From Pseudomonas sp. ANT_J12 (GTDB lineage: Bacteria; Pseudomonadota; Gammaproteobacteria; Pseudomonadales; Pseudomonadaceae): a stretch of DNA of 64,000 nt. The notes beneath the pieces are model-generated. The model did not search any database and was not told where the DNA came from. It worked only from the letters and a program-made list of their open reading frames with translations. The position numbers and the translations under genes were made by a program. Of this stretch, positions 33,176 to 42,953 are shown one piece after another. The stretch is from NCBI RefSeq assembly GCF_008370045.1, contig NZ_VOBN01000007.1:1-64000 (forward strand), read 5' to 3'. Positions within the stretch are counted from its first letter, which is position 1. Each line of letters starts with the position of its first letter.

Positions 33176-33847
33176 TCAGCGGCTCGCTTCTATCAGGGAT
33201 TCGGCTTCGGCCAGGCGTTCGTATGTGCCGACATCTACCCAATGCCCAGACAGTCGCTCACCGGAGACTTGCCCCGCAGCCATGGCTTGGCGAAACAGCG
33301 GTGCGAGCTTGAATGCGCCGGCCGAGCAGCCTTCGAACAGCTTTGGGTGCAGCACCGCGATGCCGCTGTAGGTCAGGGTATCGGCATCCGGTTGCCCGTC
33401 GCGCACCTGGCCATCGACCAGAACGAAATCCCCGGCCGGGTGATGGGCCGGGTTGTCCGCCAGTACCAGATGAGCCAACCCGGCAATGGGTTGGCGTAGC
33501 GCGCTGAAGTCGTAATCGGTCCAGATGTCGCCGTTGACCACCACAAACGCTTCGTCACCCAGCAACGGCAAGGCACGGAAAATCCCGCCACCGGTTTCCA
33601 GCGGTTCGCCTTCGGGCGAGTATTGGATGCCGACGCCGTAACGGGAACCGTCGCCCAGATAGTCTTCGATCTGCTGACCGAGCCAGGCGTGGTTGATCAC
33701 GATCTCGGTAAAACCGGCAGCCGCCAGGGCGTGCAGATGATATTCGATCAACGGCACGCCGCCGGCACGCACCAGCGGTTTGGGGGTGGTCAGGGTCAGC
33801 GGGCGCATGCGTTCGCCTTTGCCCGCCGCCAGAATCATTGCCTTCAT
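33176..33847 (-). CDS. murU: N-acetylmuramate alpha-1-phosphate uridylyltransferase
   Basis: Makes UDP-MurNAc from MurNAc-1-phosphate and UTP in the recycling route that bypasses de novo MurA/MurB. The 223-residue nucleotidyltransferase begins MKAMILAAGKGERMRPLT and has the PKPLV and FVVVNGDIWTDYD motifs. It overlaps amgK by 4 bases, so both enzymes of this shortcut are translated together. Confidence 0.93.
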   Translation of the reverse strand: MKAMILAAGKGERMRPLTLTTPKPLVRAGGVPLIEYHLHALAAAGFTEIVINHAWLGQQIEDYLGDGSRYGVGIQYSPEGEPLETGGGIFRALPLLGDEAFVVVNGDIWTDYDFSALRQPIAGLAHLVLADNPAHHPAGDFVLVDGQVRDGQPDADTLTYSGIAVLHPKLFEGCSAGAFKLAPLFRQAMAAGQVSGERLSGHWVDVGTYERLAEAESLIEASR

Positions 33848-34863
33848 GCCGGGGCTCCAGCACGCAGGCTGGCCAGCAGCACATCCAGCTCCGCCAATTC
33901 GGGACGACGGGCGATCACCGCGTCTATATAAGCAAAGAAGCGTGGCACGTCGGCGAGGTAGCGCGGCTTGCCGTCGCGGTGGCAGATGCGCGCGAAGATG
34001 CCGATCACTTTCAGATGACGCTGCACGCCCATCAGGTCGCTGGCACGGTGGAACTCTTCGAAGTCAGGCTGCACCGGAATGCCCAGCGCACCCGCCTGTT
34101 GCCAGTAATCCTGCAACCAGGCGTACACCCGCTCTTCAGGCCAGCTGAGGAACGCGTCCTTGAACAGGCACGTCACGTCGTAGGTCACCGGGCCGTAGAC
34201 CGCGTCCTGGAAATCCAGCACACCGGGATTCGGCTCGCTGAGCATCAGGTTGCGCGGCATGTAGTCGCGGTGCACCAACACGGTCGGCTGGGCCAGGGCG
34301 CTGTCGATCAACAGATCGCTGGCCTGTTGCCAGAGCATTTGCTGGGCGGCGTCAAACTCGATGCCCAGTTCGTGCTTGACGTACCACTCGGGGAACAGCT
34401 CCAGCTCGCGACGCAGCAGGGCCACGTCGTAACTTGGCAGCGGCGCCACCATCGGTAATTGCTGAAAAGCCAGCAACGCCTGCAGGGCATCCTTGAACAA
34501 ATCGTCGGCATTTTCGCTGTCGATCACGTCCAGATACGTCTTGCTGCCCAGGTCATTGAGCAAAAGAAATCCGCGCTCGAGGTCCTCGGCATAAATTTTC
34601 GGCACATTTATTCCGGATTTCGCCAGCAGAAAAGCCATATCCACGAAGGGTTTGCAGTTTTCCTGGGGCGGCGGGGCGTCCATCACGATGAAACTTTTGC
34701 CCTCGCCTTCCCAGCGGAAATAGCGCCGGAAACTCGCGTCGCTACTGGCCGCGGTCAACGTGGCCGGGGGCACGGCGCCCCAGCCTTGCTCGGCAAAGAG
34801 GGTCGCCAACTGTTCGTCGAGCCAAACTTTCAGGTGTTGCAAGCGTACATCTTGGTCAGGCAT
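33844..34863 (-). CDS. amgK: N-acetylmuramate/N-acetylglucosamine 1-kinase
   Basis: Anomeric kinase phosphorylating MurNAc and GlcNAc at C1 in cell-wall recycling. The 339-residue protein has an aminoglycoside-phosphotransferase fold, with the catalytic loop VLVHRDYMPRNLML and the metal-binding aspartate in GVLDFQDAVYGP. This pathway feeds UDP-MurNAc independently of MurA and is known to give intrinsic fosfomycin resistance in Pseudomonas. It is divergent from lptD. Confidence 0.93.
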   Translation of the reverse strand: MPDQDVRLQHLKVWLDEQLATLFAEQGWGAVPPATLTAASSDASFRRYFRWEGEGKSFIVMDAPPPQENCKPFVDMAFLLAKSGINVPKIYAEDLERGFLLLNDLGSKTYLDVIDSENADDLFKDALQALLAFQQLPMVAPLPSYDVALLRRELELFPEWYVKHELGIEFDAAQQMLWQQASDLLIDSALAQPTVLVHRDYMPRNLMLSEPNPGVLDFQDAVYGPVTYDVTCLFKDAFLSWPEERVYAWLQDYWQQAGALGIPVQPDFEEFHRASDLMGVQRHLKVIGIFARICHRDGKPRYLADVPRFFAYIDAVIARRPELAELDVLLASLRAGAPA

Positions 34864-34994
34864 TACAAGGGTCTCCGACGGCGCTAGCCGTCAAGCGGGT
34901 CATGCTTTATTATCCAGCATCTTTTTCAGACCATCGAGAGGCGTGCGGCCCACCACCGCGGGCAGATGGCACGCAGGAAGCCCGGACTAATAAG

Positions 34995-37811
34995 ATGGCA
35001 TTGAAATCCCCCGCGTTTCGTAAAAAATTTCCGTTGTTGGTTACCGGCAGTCTGCTGGCCCTGCAACCCCTAGCCACTTCCTACGTGGTCGCCGCGGAAC
35101 AGTATGACTGCTCAGTCTCTGCTTCGGGTGCCTGGGACTGTGCGCCCAAGTCGCCGGCAGCTGCCTTGCCGCCGCGACCCGTCCATGACGGCAGCGCAAC
35201 AGCCACCGCGAACGGCGAAGCTCCAGCCCAGAACGGCTCCAGCGAAGACACCGGCGCCAAGCCTGTACTCGTTACCGAGTCCAAGGGCCGTGGCCTGAAG
35301 TCCCGTAGCGCAGACTACAGTCACCTCGACTGGGTTCCGCGCGAGAAGCTCACTGCTGCGCAGTTGGCCGAAACCGGTCCTTACTGCTCTGGTTCCTATA
35401 TCGAACCGATTCGTCCTGGCATGAATGACAAGACGAATAAAAGTGACGCTCCGACCTTTATCGGCGCGAAAGCTTCGCGCTATAACACCGAAGATCAGGT
35501 CGGCACGCTGGCCGGTGACGTGGTATTGCGTCAGGGCAGCATGCAGGCCGAGGCCGATGAGGCCAGTCTGTACCAGGCCGAGAGCCGTGGCGAACTGAGC
35601 GGTAACGTCCGCATTCGCGACAATGGCGCACTGCTCGTGGGCGACCACGCCGACGTGCAGCTTGACACCGGTGAAGCCAAGGTCGACAACGCCGAATACG
35701 TGATGCACAAGTCCCGTATCCGCGGTAACGCGCTGTACGCCAAACGTGCCGAGAACGCGATCATCCGCCTCAAGGATGGTACGTACACCACGTGCGAACC
35801 GAACAGCAACGCCTGGCAGCTCAAGGGCAACAACATTACCTTGAACCCGGCCACCGGCTTCGGTACCGCGACGAACGTGACGCTGCGGGTCAAGGACATT
35901 CCGGTCCTGTACACGCCGTACATCTACTTCCCGATCGACGACCGTCGCCAATCCGGTTTCCTGCCGCCGACCATCGGCACCGGCAGCGATACCGGCTTCA
36001 TGCTGGTCACGCCGTACTACTTCAACCTGGCACCGAACTACGACGCCACGTTGTACCCGCGCTACATGAGCAAGCACGGCATGTTGGTGGAAGGCGAGTT
36101 CCGTTACCTGACCAAGTCCAGCGAAGGTCAGTTCGGTGCTGCGTACCTCAACGACGAGGACACCGATCGCAGCAAGCAGACCGATTACCAGAAAAACCGC
36201 TACATGTATAACTGGCAGCATAAAGGTGGCCTCGACTCGCGCGTCTACACACAAGTCGATTACACCAAGATCAGCGATCCGTATTACTTCCAGGATCTGC
36301 AGACTGACCAGATTGGTGTGAAAAGCGAAGACTATGTCACCCAGCAGGGTGCCGTCGTATACCGTGGCGATAACTACGCCGCGACGCTCAGCGCCACGGC
36401 CTATCAGTTGGCGACGGTCTCGGCCATCACGCCATACGACCGCTTGCCGCAAATCACCTTCAATGGTGCGCTGCCGCAACATCCGGGCGGGTTGGATTTC
36501 TCGTATAACACTGAAATCGTGCGGTTTGATCGCGACCTGGAAAACGGCAACTTCACCGATGAAGACGGCAATGTCAGTCCGCGACTGGACAGGAACGTTG
36601 CTGGCCTGGCGCGCGCCAATGGCGATCGTCTAAACCTGGCCCCGACTGTCAGCCTGCCTCTGAACTGGTCATATGGTTTCCTGAAACCATCGCTCAAGTA
36701 CCAATACACCCAGTATCAACTGGACCTGGACAGCATCGGCAAAAACCAGATCGTGGCACAGGATCAAGCCGCTGCCGCAGCCGGGACAGACAATGTCAAT
36801 GGTCACTTCGGCTCCAACCAGAATCGTGGCGTACCCATTGCCAGTATCGACAGCGGACTGTACTTCGACCGAAATACCACATGGTTCGGCAAGAACTACC
36901 GCCAAACCCTGGAACCGCGCCTGTTTTACCTCTATGTACCTGAGGAGAACCAGGAAGACATCCCAGTGTTCGACACTGGCGAATACACCTTCAACTACGC
37001 GTCACTGTTCCGCGACAATCGCTTCTCCGGTACCGACCGTGTCGGCGACGAGAACAAACTGTCCCTGGGCGTGACGAACCGCTGGATCGAAGAAGACGGT
37101 TTCGAGCGTCAACGCATCAGCGTTGGCCAGGCCCTGTACTTCAAGGACCGCGAAGTCCAGTTGCCAGGTATCGACGCGAAAACCCGCGACGACGCGCATG
37201 CCAACGTTTCGCCGTACGCACTGGAATACGAATACCGCTGGAACCGCGATTGGCGCACCACGGCCGACTACAACTGGGACCCGGACAGCCGCAGCCCGCG
37301 TTCGGGTAGCGCAATGTTCCACTACCAGCCTGAAGACAACCCGAACAAGGTTATCAACGCCGGTTATCGCTATCGCAACGACCAGGTTCGTTACGACCAG
37401 AACACCGGTAAATGGACCGTGGGCGGCGGCAACTATGGCGTCGAAGGCCAACCAGGCTTCGTGAAGGACTACTACAAGATTCAACAGCACGACTTCTCGG
37501 TGATCTGGCCGATCGTGCCGCAATGGAACGCCATCAGCCGCTGGCAGTATGACTACAACCGCAACCGTACCCTGGAAGCCTTCGGTGGTTTCGAGTACGA
37601 CAACTGCTGCTGGAAACTGCGCCTGATCAACCGTTACTGGGTTTCCTATGACGAGTTCAGTCAAGAAGCCCCGCAAAACGAAAAAGGCGACCATGGCGTC
37701 TTCCTCCAAATTGTTCTGAAGGGACTCGGCGGCCTCACTGGCGCCAAGGTAGAGAGCTTCCTCGACAAAGGCATTCAAGGTTATCGTGAACGTGAAGACC
37801 AAGCTTTCTGA
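34995..37811 (+). CDS. lptD: LPS assembly outer-membrane protein LptD
   Basis: Beta-barrel translocon that inserts lipopolysaccharide into the outer leaflet with LptE. The 938-residue protein has a signal peptide (cut near VVAAEQ), an N-terminal region with paired cysteines (EQYDC, WDC), an OstA-like periplasmic domain (SRYNTEDQVGTLAGDVVLRQ) and a large barrel with the conserved YDNCCWKLRL cysteine pair near the C-terminus. The cysteines allow the interdomain disulfides needed for function. ATG 34995 (MALKSPAF) gives the proper signal peptide; the upstream frame to 34902 does not. Confidence 0.95.
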   Translation: MALKSPAFRKKFPLLVTGSLLALQPLATSYVVAAEQYDCSVSASGAWDCAPKSPAAALPPRPVHDGSATATANGEAPAQNGSSEDTGAKPVLVTESKGRGLKSRSADYSHLDWVPREKLTAAQLAETGPYCSGSYIEPIRPGMNDKTNKSDAPTFIGAKASRYNTEDQVGTLAGDVVLRQGSMQAEADEASLYQAESRGELSGNVRIRDNGALLVGDHADVQLDTGEAKVDNAEYVMHKSRIRGNALYAKRAENAIIRLKDGTYTTCEPNSNAWQLKGNNITLNPATGFGTATNVTLRVKDIPVLYTPYIYFPIDDRRQSGFLPPTIGTGSDTGFMLVTPYYFNLAPNYDATLYPRYMSKHGMLVEGEFRYLTKSSEGQFGAAYLNDEDTDRSKQTDYQKNRYMYNWQHKGGLDSRVYTQVDYTKISDPYYFQDLQTDQIGVKSEDYVTQQGAVVYRGDNYAATLSATAYQLATVSAITPYDRLPQITFNGALPQHPGGLDFSYNTEIVRFDRDLENGNFTDEDGNVSPRLDRNVAGLARANGDRLNLAPTVSLPLNWSYGFLKPSLKYQYTQYQLDLDSIGKNQIVAQDQAAAAAGTDNVNGHFGSNQNRGVPIASIDSGLYFDRNTTWFGKNYRQTLEPRLFYLYVPEENQEDIPVFDTGEYTFNYASLFRDNRFSGTDRVGDENKLSLGVTNRWIEEDGFERQRISVGQALYFKDREVQLPGIDAKTRDDAHANVSPYALEYEYRWNRDWRTTADYNWDPDSRSPRSGSAMFHYQPEDNPNKVINAGYRYRNDQVRYDQNTGKWTVGGGNYGVEGQPGFVKDYYKIQQHDFSVIWPIVPQWNAISRWQYDYNRNRTLEAFGGFEYDNCCWKLRLINRYWVSYDEFSQEAPQNEKGDHGVFLQIVLKGLGGLTGAKVESFLDKGIQGYREREDQAF

Positions 37812-39108
37812 TTGTCTGCGCCCGCTAGTGCTGGGCGCGTTGTTCCTGGGTACCGCGGCTAACGCCGCGGTACAGTCCATCGATAAAGTGGTGGCCATCG
37901 TCGACAACGACGTGGTCATGCAGAGCCAACTGGACCAGCGGGTCCACGAAGTTCAGCAAACCATCGCCAAACGCGGTACTGCCGTGCCGCCGGCCAGCGT
38001 GCTGGATCAGCAGGTACTGGAACGCCTGATCGTCGAAAACCTGCAATTGCAGATCGGCGAACGTTCAGGCATCCGTATTACCGATGAAGAACTGAACCAG
38101 GCCGTCGGCACCATTGCACAGCGCAATAACATGTCGATCGATCAATTCCGTGCTGCCTTGGCTCACGACGGTCTGTCTTATGACGACGCCCGTGACCAGA
38201 TCCGCCGCGAAATGATCATCAGCCGTGTGCGCCAACGCCGTGTGGCCGAGCGCATCCAGGTGTCCGAACAGGAAGTGAAGAACTTCCTGGCATCCGACCT
38301 GGGCAAAATGCAGCTGTCCGAAGAATTCCGTCTGGCCAACATCCTGATTCCTACGCCGGAAAGTGCCAACTCCGATGCGATCCAGGCTGCGGCCAAACAA
38401 GCGGACGCGGTGTACCAGCAACTCAAGCAAGGCGCTGACTTCGGTCAGTTGGCAATCGCCAAATCCGCCAGCGAAACCGCGCTGGAAGGCGGCGACATGG
38501 GCTTCCGCAAAGCGGCTCAATTGCCACCTCCGTTCGATCGCATGCTGAGCACCATGGCAGTCGGCGACATCACCCAGCCAATGCGCACCCCGGGCGGCTT
38601 CATCATCCTGAAGATCCTCGACAAGCGTGGCGGCGCGACTCAGGTGCGTGACGAAGTGCACGTGCGTCATATCCTGGTCAAACCTAGCCCGATCCGCGAC
38701 GAAGCAAAAACCAAGGCGTTGGCCGAGTCGCTCTACACCCGTATCGAAGCGGGCGAAGATTTCGGCGAACTGGCGAAAAGCTTCTCGGAAGATCCGGGTT
38801 CTGCCCTCAACGGTGGCGACCTGAACTGGATCGACCCGAACTCACTGGTACCTGAGTTCCGCGAAGTGATGGCCAAGACCCCGCAAGGTCAGCTGTCCAA
38901 GCCATTCCAGACCCAATACGGCTGGCACGTTCTGGAAGTCCTTGGCCGTCGCGCCACCGACAGCACCACCCAGGCCCGTGAGCAGCAAGCGATGACTGTA
39001 CTGCGTAACCGCAAATACGACGAAGAGCTGCAAACCTGGCTGCGTCAGATCCGTGACGAAGCGTATGTAGAGATCAAACTCCCTGGTGCAGACCAGGCAG
39101 CGCAGTGA
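37786..39108 (+). CDS. surA: periplasmic chaperone/prolyl isomerase SurA
   Basis: Escorts outer-membrane proteins such as LptD through the periplasm. The 440-residue protein has a signal peptide (cut after TAANA), the N-terminal chaperone domain (KVVAIVDNDVVMQSQL) and two parvulin domains (EEFRLANILIPTPES and EVHVRHILVKPSPI). It starts at GTG 37786 with AAGG 5 bases upstream; a second GTG two codons later is possible. The start lies 26 bases inside lptD, so the chaperone and a main client are coupled. Confidence 0.95.
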   Translation: MNVKTKLSDCLRPLVLGALFLGTAANAAVQSIDKVVAIVDNDVVMQSQLDQRVHEVQQTIAKRGTAVPPASVLDQQVLERLIVENLQLQIGERSGIRITDEELNQAVGTIAQRNNMSIDQFRAALAHDGLSYDDARDQIRREMIISRVRQRRVAERIQVSEQEVKNFLASDLGKMQLSEEFRLANILIPTPESANSDAIQAAAKQADAVYQQLKQGADFGQLAIAKSASETALEGGDMGFRKAAQLPPPFDRMLSTMAVGDITQPMRTPGGFIILKILDKRGGATQVRDEVHVRHILVKPSPIRDEAKTKALAESLYTRIEAGEDFGELAKSFSEDPGSALNGGDLNWIDPNSLVPEFREVMAKTPQGQLSKPFQTQYGWHVLEVLGRRATDSTTQAREQQAMTVLRNRKYDEELQTWLRQIRDEAYVEIKLPGADQAAQ

Positions 39109-40094
39109 AACCGAAGCGTTTCGCGCTGACACCCGGCGAGCCGGCCGGCATAGGTCCCGACCTGTGCCTGCTGCTCGCCTCGCAAGCCCAGCCACATCCC
39201 CTGGTTGCCATTACCAGCCGCGACCTGCTCATCGAGCGGGCCGCGCAACTGGGCGTGGTCGTCGACCTGCTGCCGGTCACCCCGGATCACTGGCCGGACG
39301 CTCCTGCACCGGCCAACAGCCTGTATGTCTGGGATACGCCGCTCAGTGCACCGGTTACCGCCGGGCAACTGGACAAGGCCAACGCGGCGTTCGTCCTGGA
39401 AACCCTGACCCGTGCGGGCCAAGGCTGCATGGACGGGCATTTCGCCGGGATGATCACCGCGCCGGTGCACAAGGGCGTGATCAATGAATCCGGAATCGCT
39501 TTTTCCGGACACACGGAATTCCTCGCCGACCTGACCCATACCGCCCAAGTGGTGATGATGCTCGCGACGCGCGGATTGCGCGTGGCACTGGTCACCACTC
39601 ACCTGCCCCTGCGCGAGATTGCCGATGCAATCACCCCGGAGCGCCTGGAGCGGGTCACACGAATCCTGTACGCCGACCTGCAAGAAAAATTCGGCATTGC
39701 CCAGCCTCGTATCCTGGTTTGTGGGCTCAACCCCCACGCCGGTGAAGGCGGACACCTGGGCCATGAAGAAATCGACATCATCGAACCTACATTAGAGCGC
39801 CTGCGCGGCGAGGGCATGGACCTTCGCGGTCCCCTGCCCGCCGACACTCTGTTTACCCCCAAATATCTGGAGCACTGCGACGCAGTGCTGGCGATGTACC
39901 ACGACCAGGGCCTGCCGGTGCTGAAGTACAAAGGCTTCGGCGCGGCAGTCAACGTGACCCTCGGCTTGCCGATCATCCGCACATCGGTGGACCACGGCAC
40001 TGCCCTGGACTTGGCCGGTAGCGGCAACATCGACACCGGCAGCCTGCAAGTCGCCCTGGAAACCGCCTACCAGATGGCCGAGACCCGTTTATGA
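39105..40094 (+). CDS. pdxA: 4-hydroxythreonine-4-phosphate dehydrogenase
   Basis: NAD-dependent step of pyridoxal-phosphate synthesis. The 329-residue protein has TPGEPAGIGPDL at the start and metal-ligand histidines in SGHTEFLAD, GLNPHAGEGGHLGHEE and MYHDQGLPVLKY. The GTG start overlaps the surA stop by 4 bases. It belongs to the lptD-surA-pdxA-rsmA-apaGH series. Confidence 0.95.
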   Translation: MKPKRFALTPGEPAGIGPDLCLLLASQAQPHPLVAITSRDLLIERAAQLGVVVDLLPVTPDHWPDAPAPANSLYVWDTPLSAPVTAGQLDKANAAFVLETLTRAGQGCMDGHFAGMITAPVHKGVINESGIAFSGHTEFLADLTHTAQVVMMLATRGLRVALVTTHLPLREIADAITPERLERVTRILYADLQEKFGIAQPRILVCGLNPHAGEGGHLGHEEIDIIEPTLERLRGEGMDLRGPLPADTLFTPKYLEHCDAVLAMYHDQGLPVLKYKGFGAAVNVTLGLPIIRTSVDHGTALDLAGSGNIDTGSLQVALETAYQMAETRL

Positions 40095-40909
40095 CCGAGC
40101 ATTACCAACACAAGGCGCGCAAACGCTTTGGCCAGAACTTCCTGCACGATGCCGGCGTTATCGACCGTATCCTGCGCGCCATCCGCGCCAAACCCGAAGA
40201 CCGCCTGCTGGAAATCGGCCCGGGCCAGGGTGCACTGACCCAGGGCCTGCTCAACAGCGGCGCGCAACTGGACGTGGTGGAGCTGGACAAGGACCTGATC
40301 CCGATCCTCAACCAGCAGTTTGCCGACAAGAGCAACTTCAACCTGCACCAGGGCGATGCGCTGAAGTTCGACTTCAATAGCCTGAATGCCGCGCCGAACA
40401 GCCTGCGGGTGGTCGGCAACCTGCCGTACAACATCTCCACACCGCTGATTTTCCACCTGCTGAACAACGCCGGCATCATTCGCGACATGCACTTCATGCT
40501 GCAAAAAGAAGTGGTCGAGCGTCTGGCGGCAGGTCCAGGCGGTGGCGACTGGGGTCGCCTGTCGATCATGGTTCAGTACCATTGCCGGGTCGAACACCTG
40601 TTCAACGTCGGCCCGGGCGCGTTCAATCCGCCGCCGAAAGTCGATTCGGCCATCGTGCGCCTGGTGCCCCACGACGTGCTGCCGCACCCGGCCAAGGATC
40701 ACAAGCTGCTGGAGCGCGTCGTTCGCGAAGCCTTCAACCAGCGCCGCAAAACCCTGCGCAACACCCTCAAGCTGCTGCTGAGCAACGACGAGATCGAAGC
40801 CGCCGGCGTCGATGGCAGCCTGCGTCCCGAGCAACTCGACCTGGCCGCTTTCGTGCGCCTGGCCGACAAGCTCAGCGAACAAGTCCTGCAGGCTCCTGTT
40901 GCCGACTGA
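40091..40909 (+). CDS. rsmA: 16S rRNA dimethyladenosine transferase RsmA (KsgA)
   Basis: Dimethylates two adjacent adenosines near the 3' end of 16S rRNA. The 272-residue methyltransferase has GQNFLHD, the SAM motif EIGPGQGALT and the catalytic NLPYNIS motif. It overlaps pdxA by 4 bases. The symbol is the methyltransferase rsmA/ksgA, unrelated to the RsmA/CsrA RNA-binding regulator of Pseudomonas. Confidence 0.96.
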   Translation: MTEHYQHKARKRFGQNFLHDAGVIDRILRAIRAKPEDRLLEIGPGQGALTQGLLNSGAQLDVVELDKDLIPILNQQFADKSNFNLHQGDALKFDFNSLNAAPNSLRVVGNLPYNISTPLIFHLLNNAGIIRDMHFMLQKEVVERLAAGPGGGDWGRLSIMVQYHCRVEHLFNVGPGAFNPPPKVDSAIVRLVPHDVLPHPAKDHKLLERVVREAFNQRRKTLRNTLKLLLSNDEIEAAGVDGSLRPEQLDLAAFVRLADKLSEQVLQAPVAD

Positions 40910-41032
40910 CAAGCGATGAGCGTTATCGGGTAGGACGCCAGACGCGATGTCTGGTTTACTACCCGATACTTGGCCTAGACTGAATCCCATCAGCTACGCC
41001 CCGCGTCCCGCTCCGTTTTTAAGGCCTCTTGC

Positions 41033-41413
41033 ATGTCCGATCCTCGTTATCAGGTCGACGTCAGCGTCGTCACCCGCTATCTGGCAGAACAATCGCAACC
41101 CGAGCACAACCGCTTTGCCTTCGCCTACACCATCACCGTGCACAACAATGGCGAGCTACCGGCCAAACTGTTGTCGCGGCACTGGGTGATCACCGACGGT
41201 GACGGGCATGTGGAAGAGGTTCGCGGTGCGGGCGTCGTGGGTTTGCAGCCGCTGATCCAGGCCGGCGAAAACCACACCTACAGCAGCGGCACAGTGATGA
41301 CCACCAAGGTCGGCACCATGCAAGGCACGTATCAGATGATTGCCGACGACGGTAAACACTTCGACGCCGTGATCTCGCCTTTCCGCCTGGCGGTGCCCGG
41401 AGCCCTGCACTGA
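41033..41413 (+). CDS. apaG: Co2+/Mg2+ efflux-associated protein ApaG
   Basis: Single-domain fibronectin-like protein of 126 residues with unknown biochemical role, associated with metal tolerance in enterics. Family features are the start YQVDVSVVTRYL and the core LLSRHWVITDGDGHVEEVRG...GVVG. It is separated from rsmA by 123 bases, and its stop shares one base with the apaH ATG (TGATG). Confidence 0.92.
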   Translation: MSDPRYQVDVSVVTRYLAEQSQPEHNRFAFAYTITVHNNGELPAKLLSRHWVITDGDGHVEEVRGAGVVGLQPLIQAGENHTYSSGTVMTTKVGTMQGTYQMIADDGKHFDAVISPFRLAVPGALH

Positions 41414-42294
41414 TGGCAACGTACGCCGTCGGCGACCTGCAAGGCTGCCTCGAACCGCTGCAATGCCTGCTCAAGCAAGTAGCCTTCGACCCTGCCCGGG
41501 ACACACTGTGGCTGGTGGGCGACCTGGTCAACCGTGGCCCGCAGTCCCTGGAAACCTTGCGCTTCCTCTATAGCCTGCGCGAATCGCTGGTGTGCGTGCT
41601 TGGCAACCACGACTTGCACTTGCTGGCCGCCGGGCACAACATCGAACGCCTGAAGAAAAACGACACCCTGCGCGAGATCCTCGAAGCGCCGGATCGCGCG
41701 GAACTGCTGGAGTGGCTGCGTCAGCAAAAACTCATGCACTACGACGAACAGCGCGACATCGCCCTGGTTCATGCCGGCATACCACCCCAGTGGTCGCTGC
41801 GCAAAGCCTTGAAGTACGCCGGCGAAGTCGAAGCCGCCCTGCGCGACGACAACCTGCTCCCGCCTTATCTGGATGGCATGTACGGCAATGAGCCGGCCAA
41901 ATGGAACAGCGACCTCACCGGCGTGGAACGCTTGCGGGTGATCACCAACTATTTCACCCGCATGCGCTTCTGCACCAGCGAGGGCAAGCTTGACCTCAAG
42001 GGCAAGGAAGGCGCCGACACCGCGCCACCGGGTTACGCCCCGTGGTTCAAGTACAAGGAGCGCAAGACCAAGGGCCTGAAGATCATCTTCGGTCATTGGG
42101 CAGCCCTTGAAGGCAAATGCGACGAGCCGGGCATCTTCGCCCTCGACACCGGTTGCGTCTGGGGCGGCGCCATGACCCTGATGAACGTCGACACCCTCGA
42201 GCGCCTGAGCTGCAAATGCGACGAACAGGGCCACAGCAAGCCGTCAGTCGCCCCACCTATTCCCGATCAAACGTCAGCCAGCGCCCAGCGCTAG
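41413..42294 (+). CDS. apaH: symmetrical bis(5'-nucleosyl)-tetraphosphatase
   Basis: Hydrolyses Ap4A to two ADP and also removes Np4 caps from RNA in E. coli. The 293-residue metallophosphatase has the metal motifs GDLQGCLEPL, GDLVNRGPQSLE and LGNHDLHLLA. The last 20 or so residues, rich in Ser/Pro, look like a non-catalytic extension. Coupled to apaG by a one-base overlap. Confidence 0.95.
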   Translation: MATYAVGDLQGCLEPLQCLLKQVAFDPARDTLWLVGDLVNRGPQSLETLRFLYSLRESLVCVLGNHDLHLLAAGHNIERLKKNDTLREILEAPDRAELLEWLRQQKLMHYDEQRDIALVHAGIPPQWSLRKALKYAGEVEAALRDDNLLPPYLDGMYGNEPAKWNSDLTGVERLRVITNYFTRMRFCTSEGKLDLKGKEGADTAPPGYAPWFKYKERKTKGLKIIFGHWAALEGKCDEPGIFALDTGCVWGGAMTLMNVDTLERLSCKCDEQGHSKPSVAPPIPDQTSASAQR

Positions 42295-42327
42295 ACTGCG
42301 CTTTCCGCCGAGCCACAGGAGCCCGCC

Positions 42328-42657
42328 ATGAGCGAATTCAAACGTATCCCCCCAGAACAGGCCCAGGCCCTGCGCGAACAAGGCGCAGTGGTGGTCGATG
42401 TCCGTGATCCGCAAACTTATGCCGCGCTGCACATCGCCGGCTCGAAGCATCTGGACAACGTTTCCATCTCGGATTTCATCCGCGCCGCCGACCTCGATGC
42501 GCCGACCGTAGTGGTCTGCTATCACGGCAATTCCAGCCAGAGCGCCGCCGCCTACCTGATCAGCCAGGGCTTCTCCGACGTCTACAGCATGGATGGCGGT
42601 TTTGAGCTGTGGCGCACGACTTATCCCTCGGAAACGGCGCAAGGCACTTCCGAATAA
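42328..42657 (+). CDS. glpE: thiosulfate sulfurtransferase GlpE (single-domain rhodanese)
   Basis: Transfers sulfane sulfur from thiosulfate to cyanide or thiols. The 109-residue protein has the rhodanese fold with the active-site cysteine in VVVCYHGNSSQSAA. It has no signal peptide, so it is cytosolic. It ends the apa-side series and follows apaH by 33 bases. Confidence 0.92.
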   Translation: MSEFKRIPPEQAQALREQGAVVVDVRDPQTYAALHIAGSKHLDNVSISDFIRAADLDAPTVVVCYHGNSSQSAAAYLISQGFSDVYSMDGGFELWRTTYPSETAQGTSE

Positions 42658-42953
42658 TTTTTTTGTAACGTGCAAGCCCCGGCCCCCGTGGGCTCGCGCG
42701 GTGGCAGACGAACGGTCTGCCACAACTAATTACGTATCTCGCCTTTACCTCCCGAATAAGCAACTATCCTTAAGCGCAGGCCATCCAAAACAGGGGAGAG
42801 CCGGTACACCGGCGCGCGGGTCATCGGGAGTAGCTTTCGGGGGAGTCCGCTCCGAAAGAGTTCTGGGGGGTAAACAGCGACTGCATATCCAGTGGCTGCC
42901 AGCATCGACTGAATGATCCGGCGTCGGCTCCACGTATCGAGCGAGGTGACGTC
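42658..42953 (+). other. intergenic region upstream of prkA
   Basis: This 296-base gap holds a hairpin at 42703-42722 (GGCAGAC / GTCTGCC) shortly after glpE and otherwise no gene that I can support. It must hold the promoter of the prkA-yeaH-spoVR cluster. No clear sigma-70 pair was seen. Confidence 0.5.

Noticed and set aside
42593..42916. 107-codon frame across the glpE end and the prkA leader
   Set aside because: Overlaps glpE in another frame, with a composition typical of random high-GC translation.
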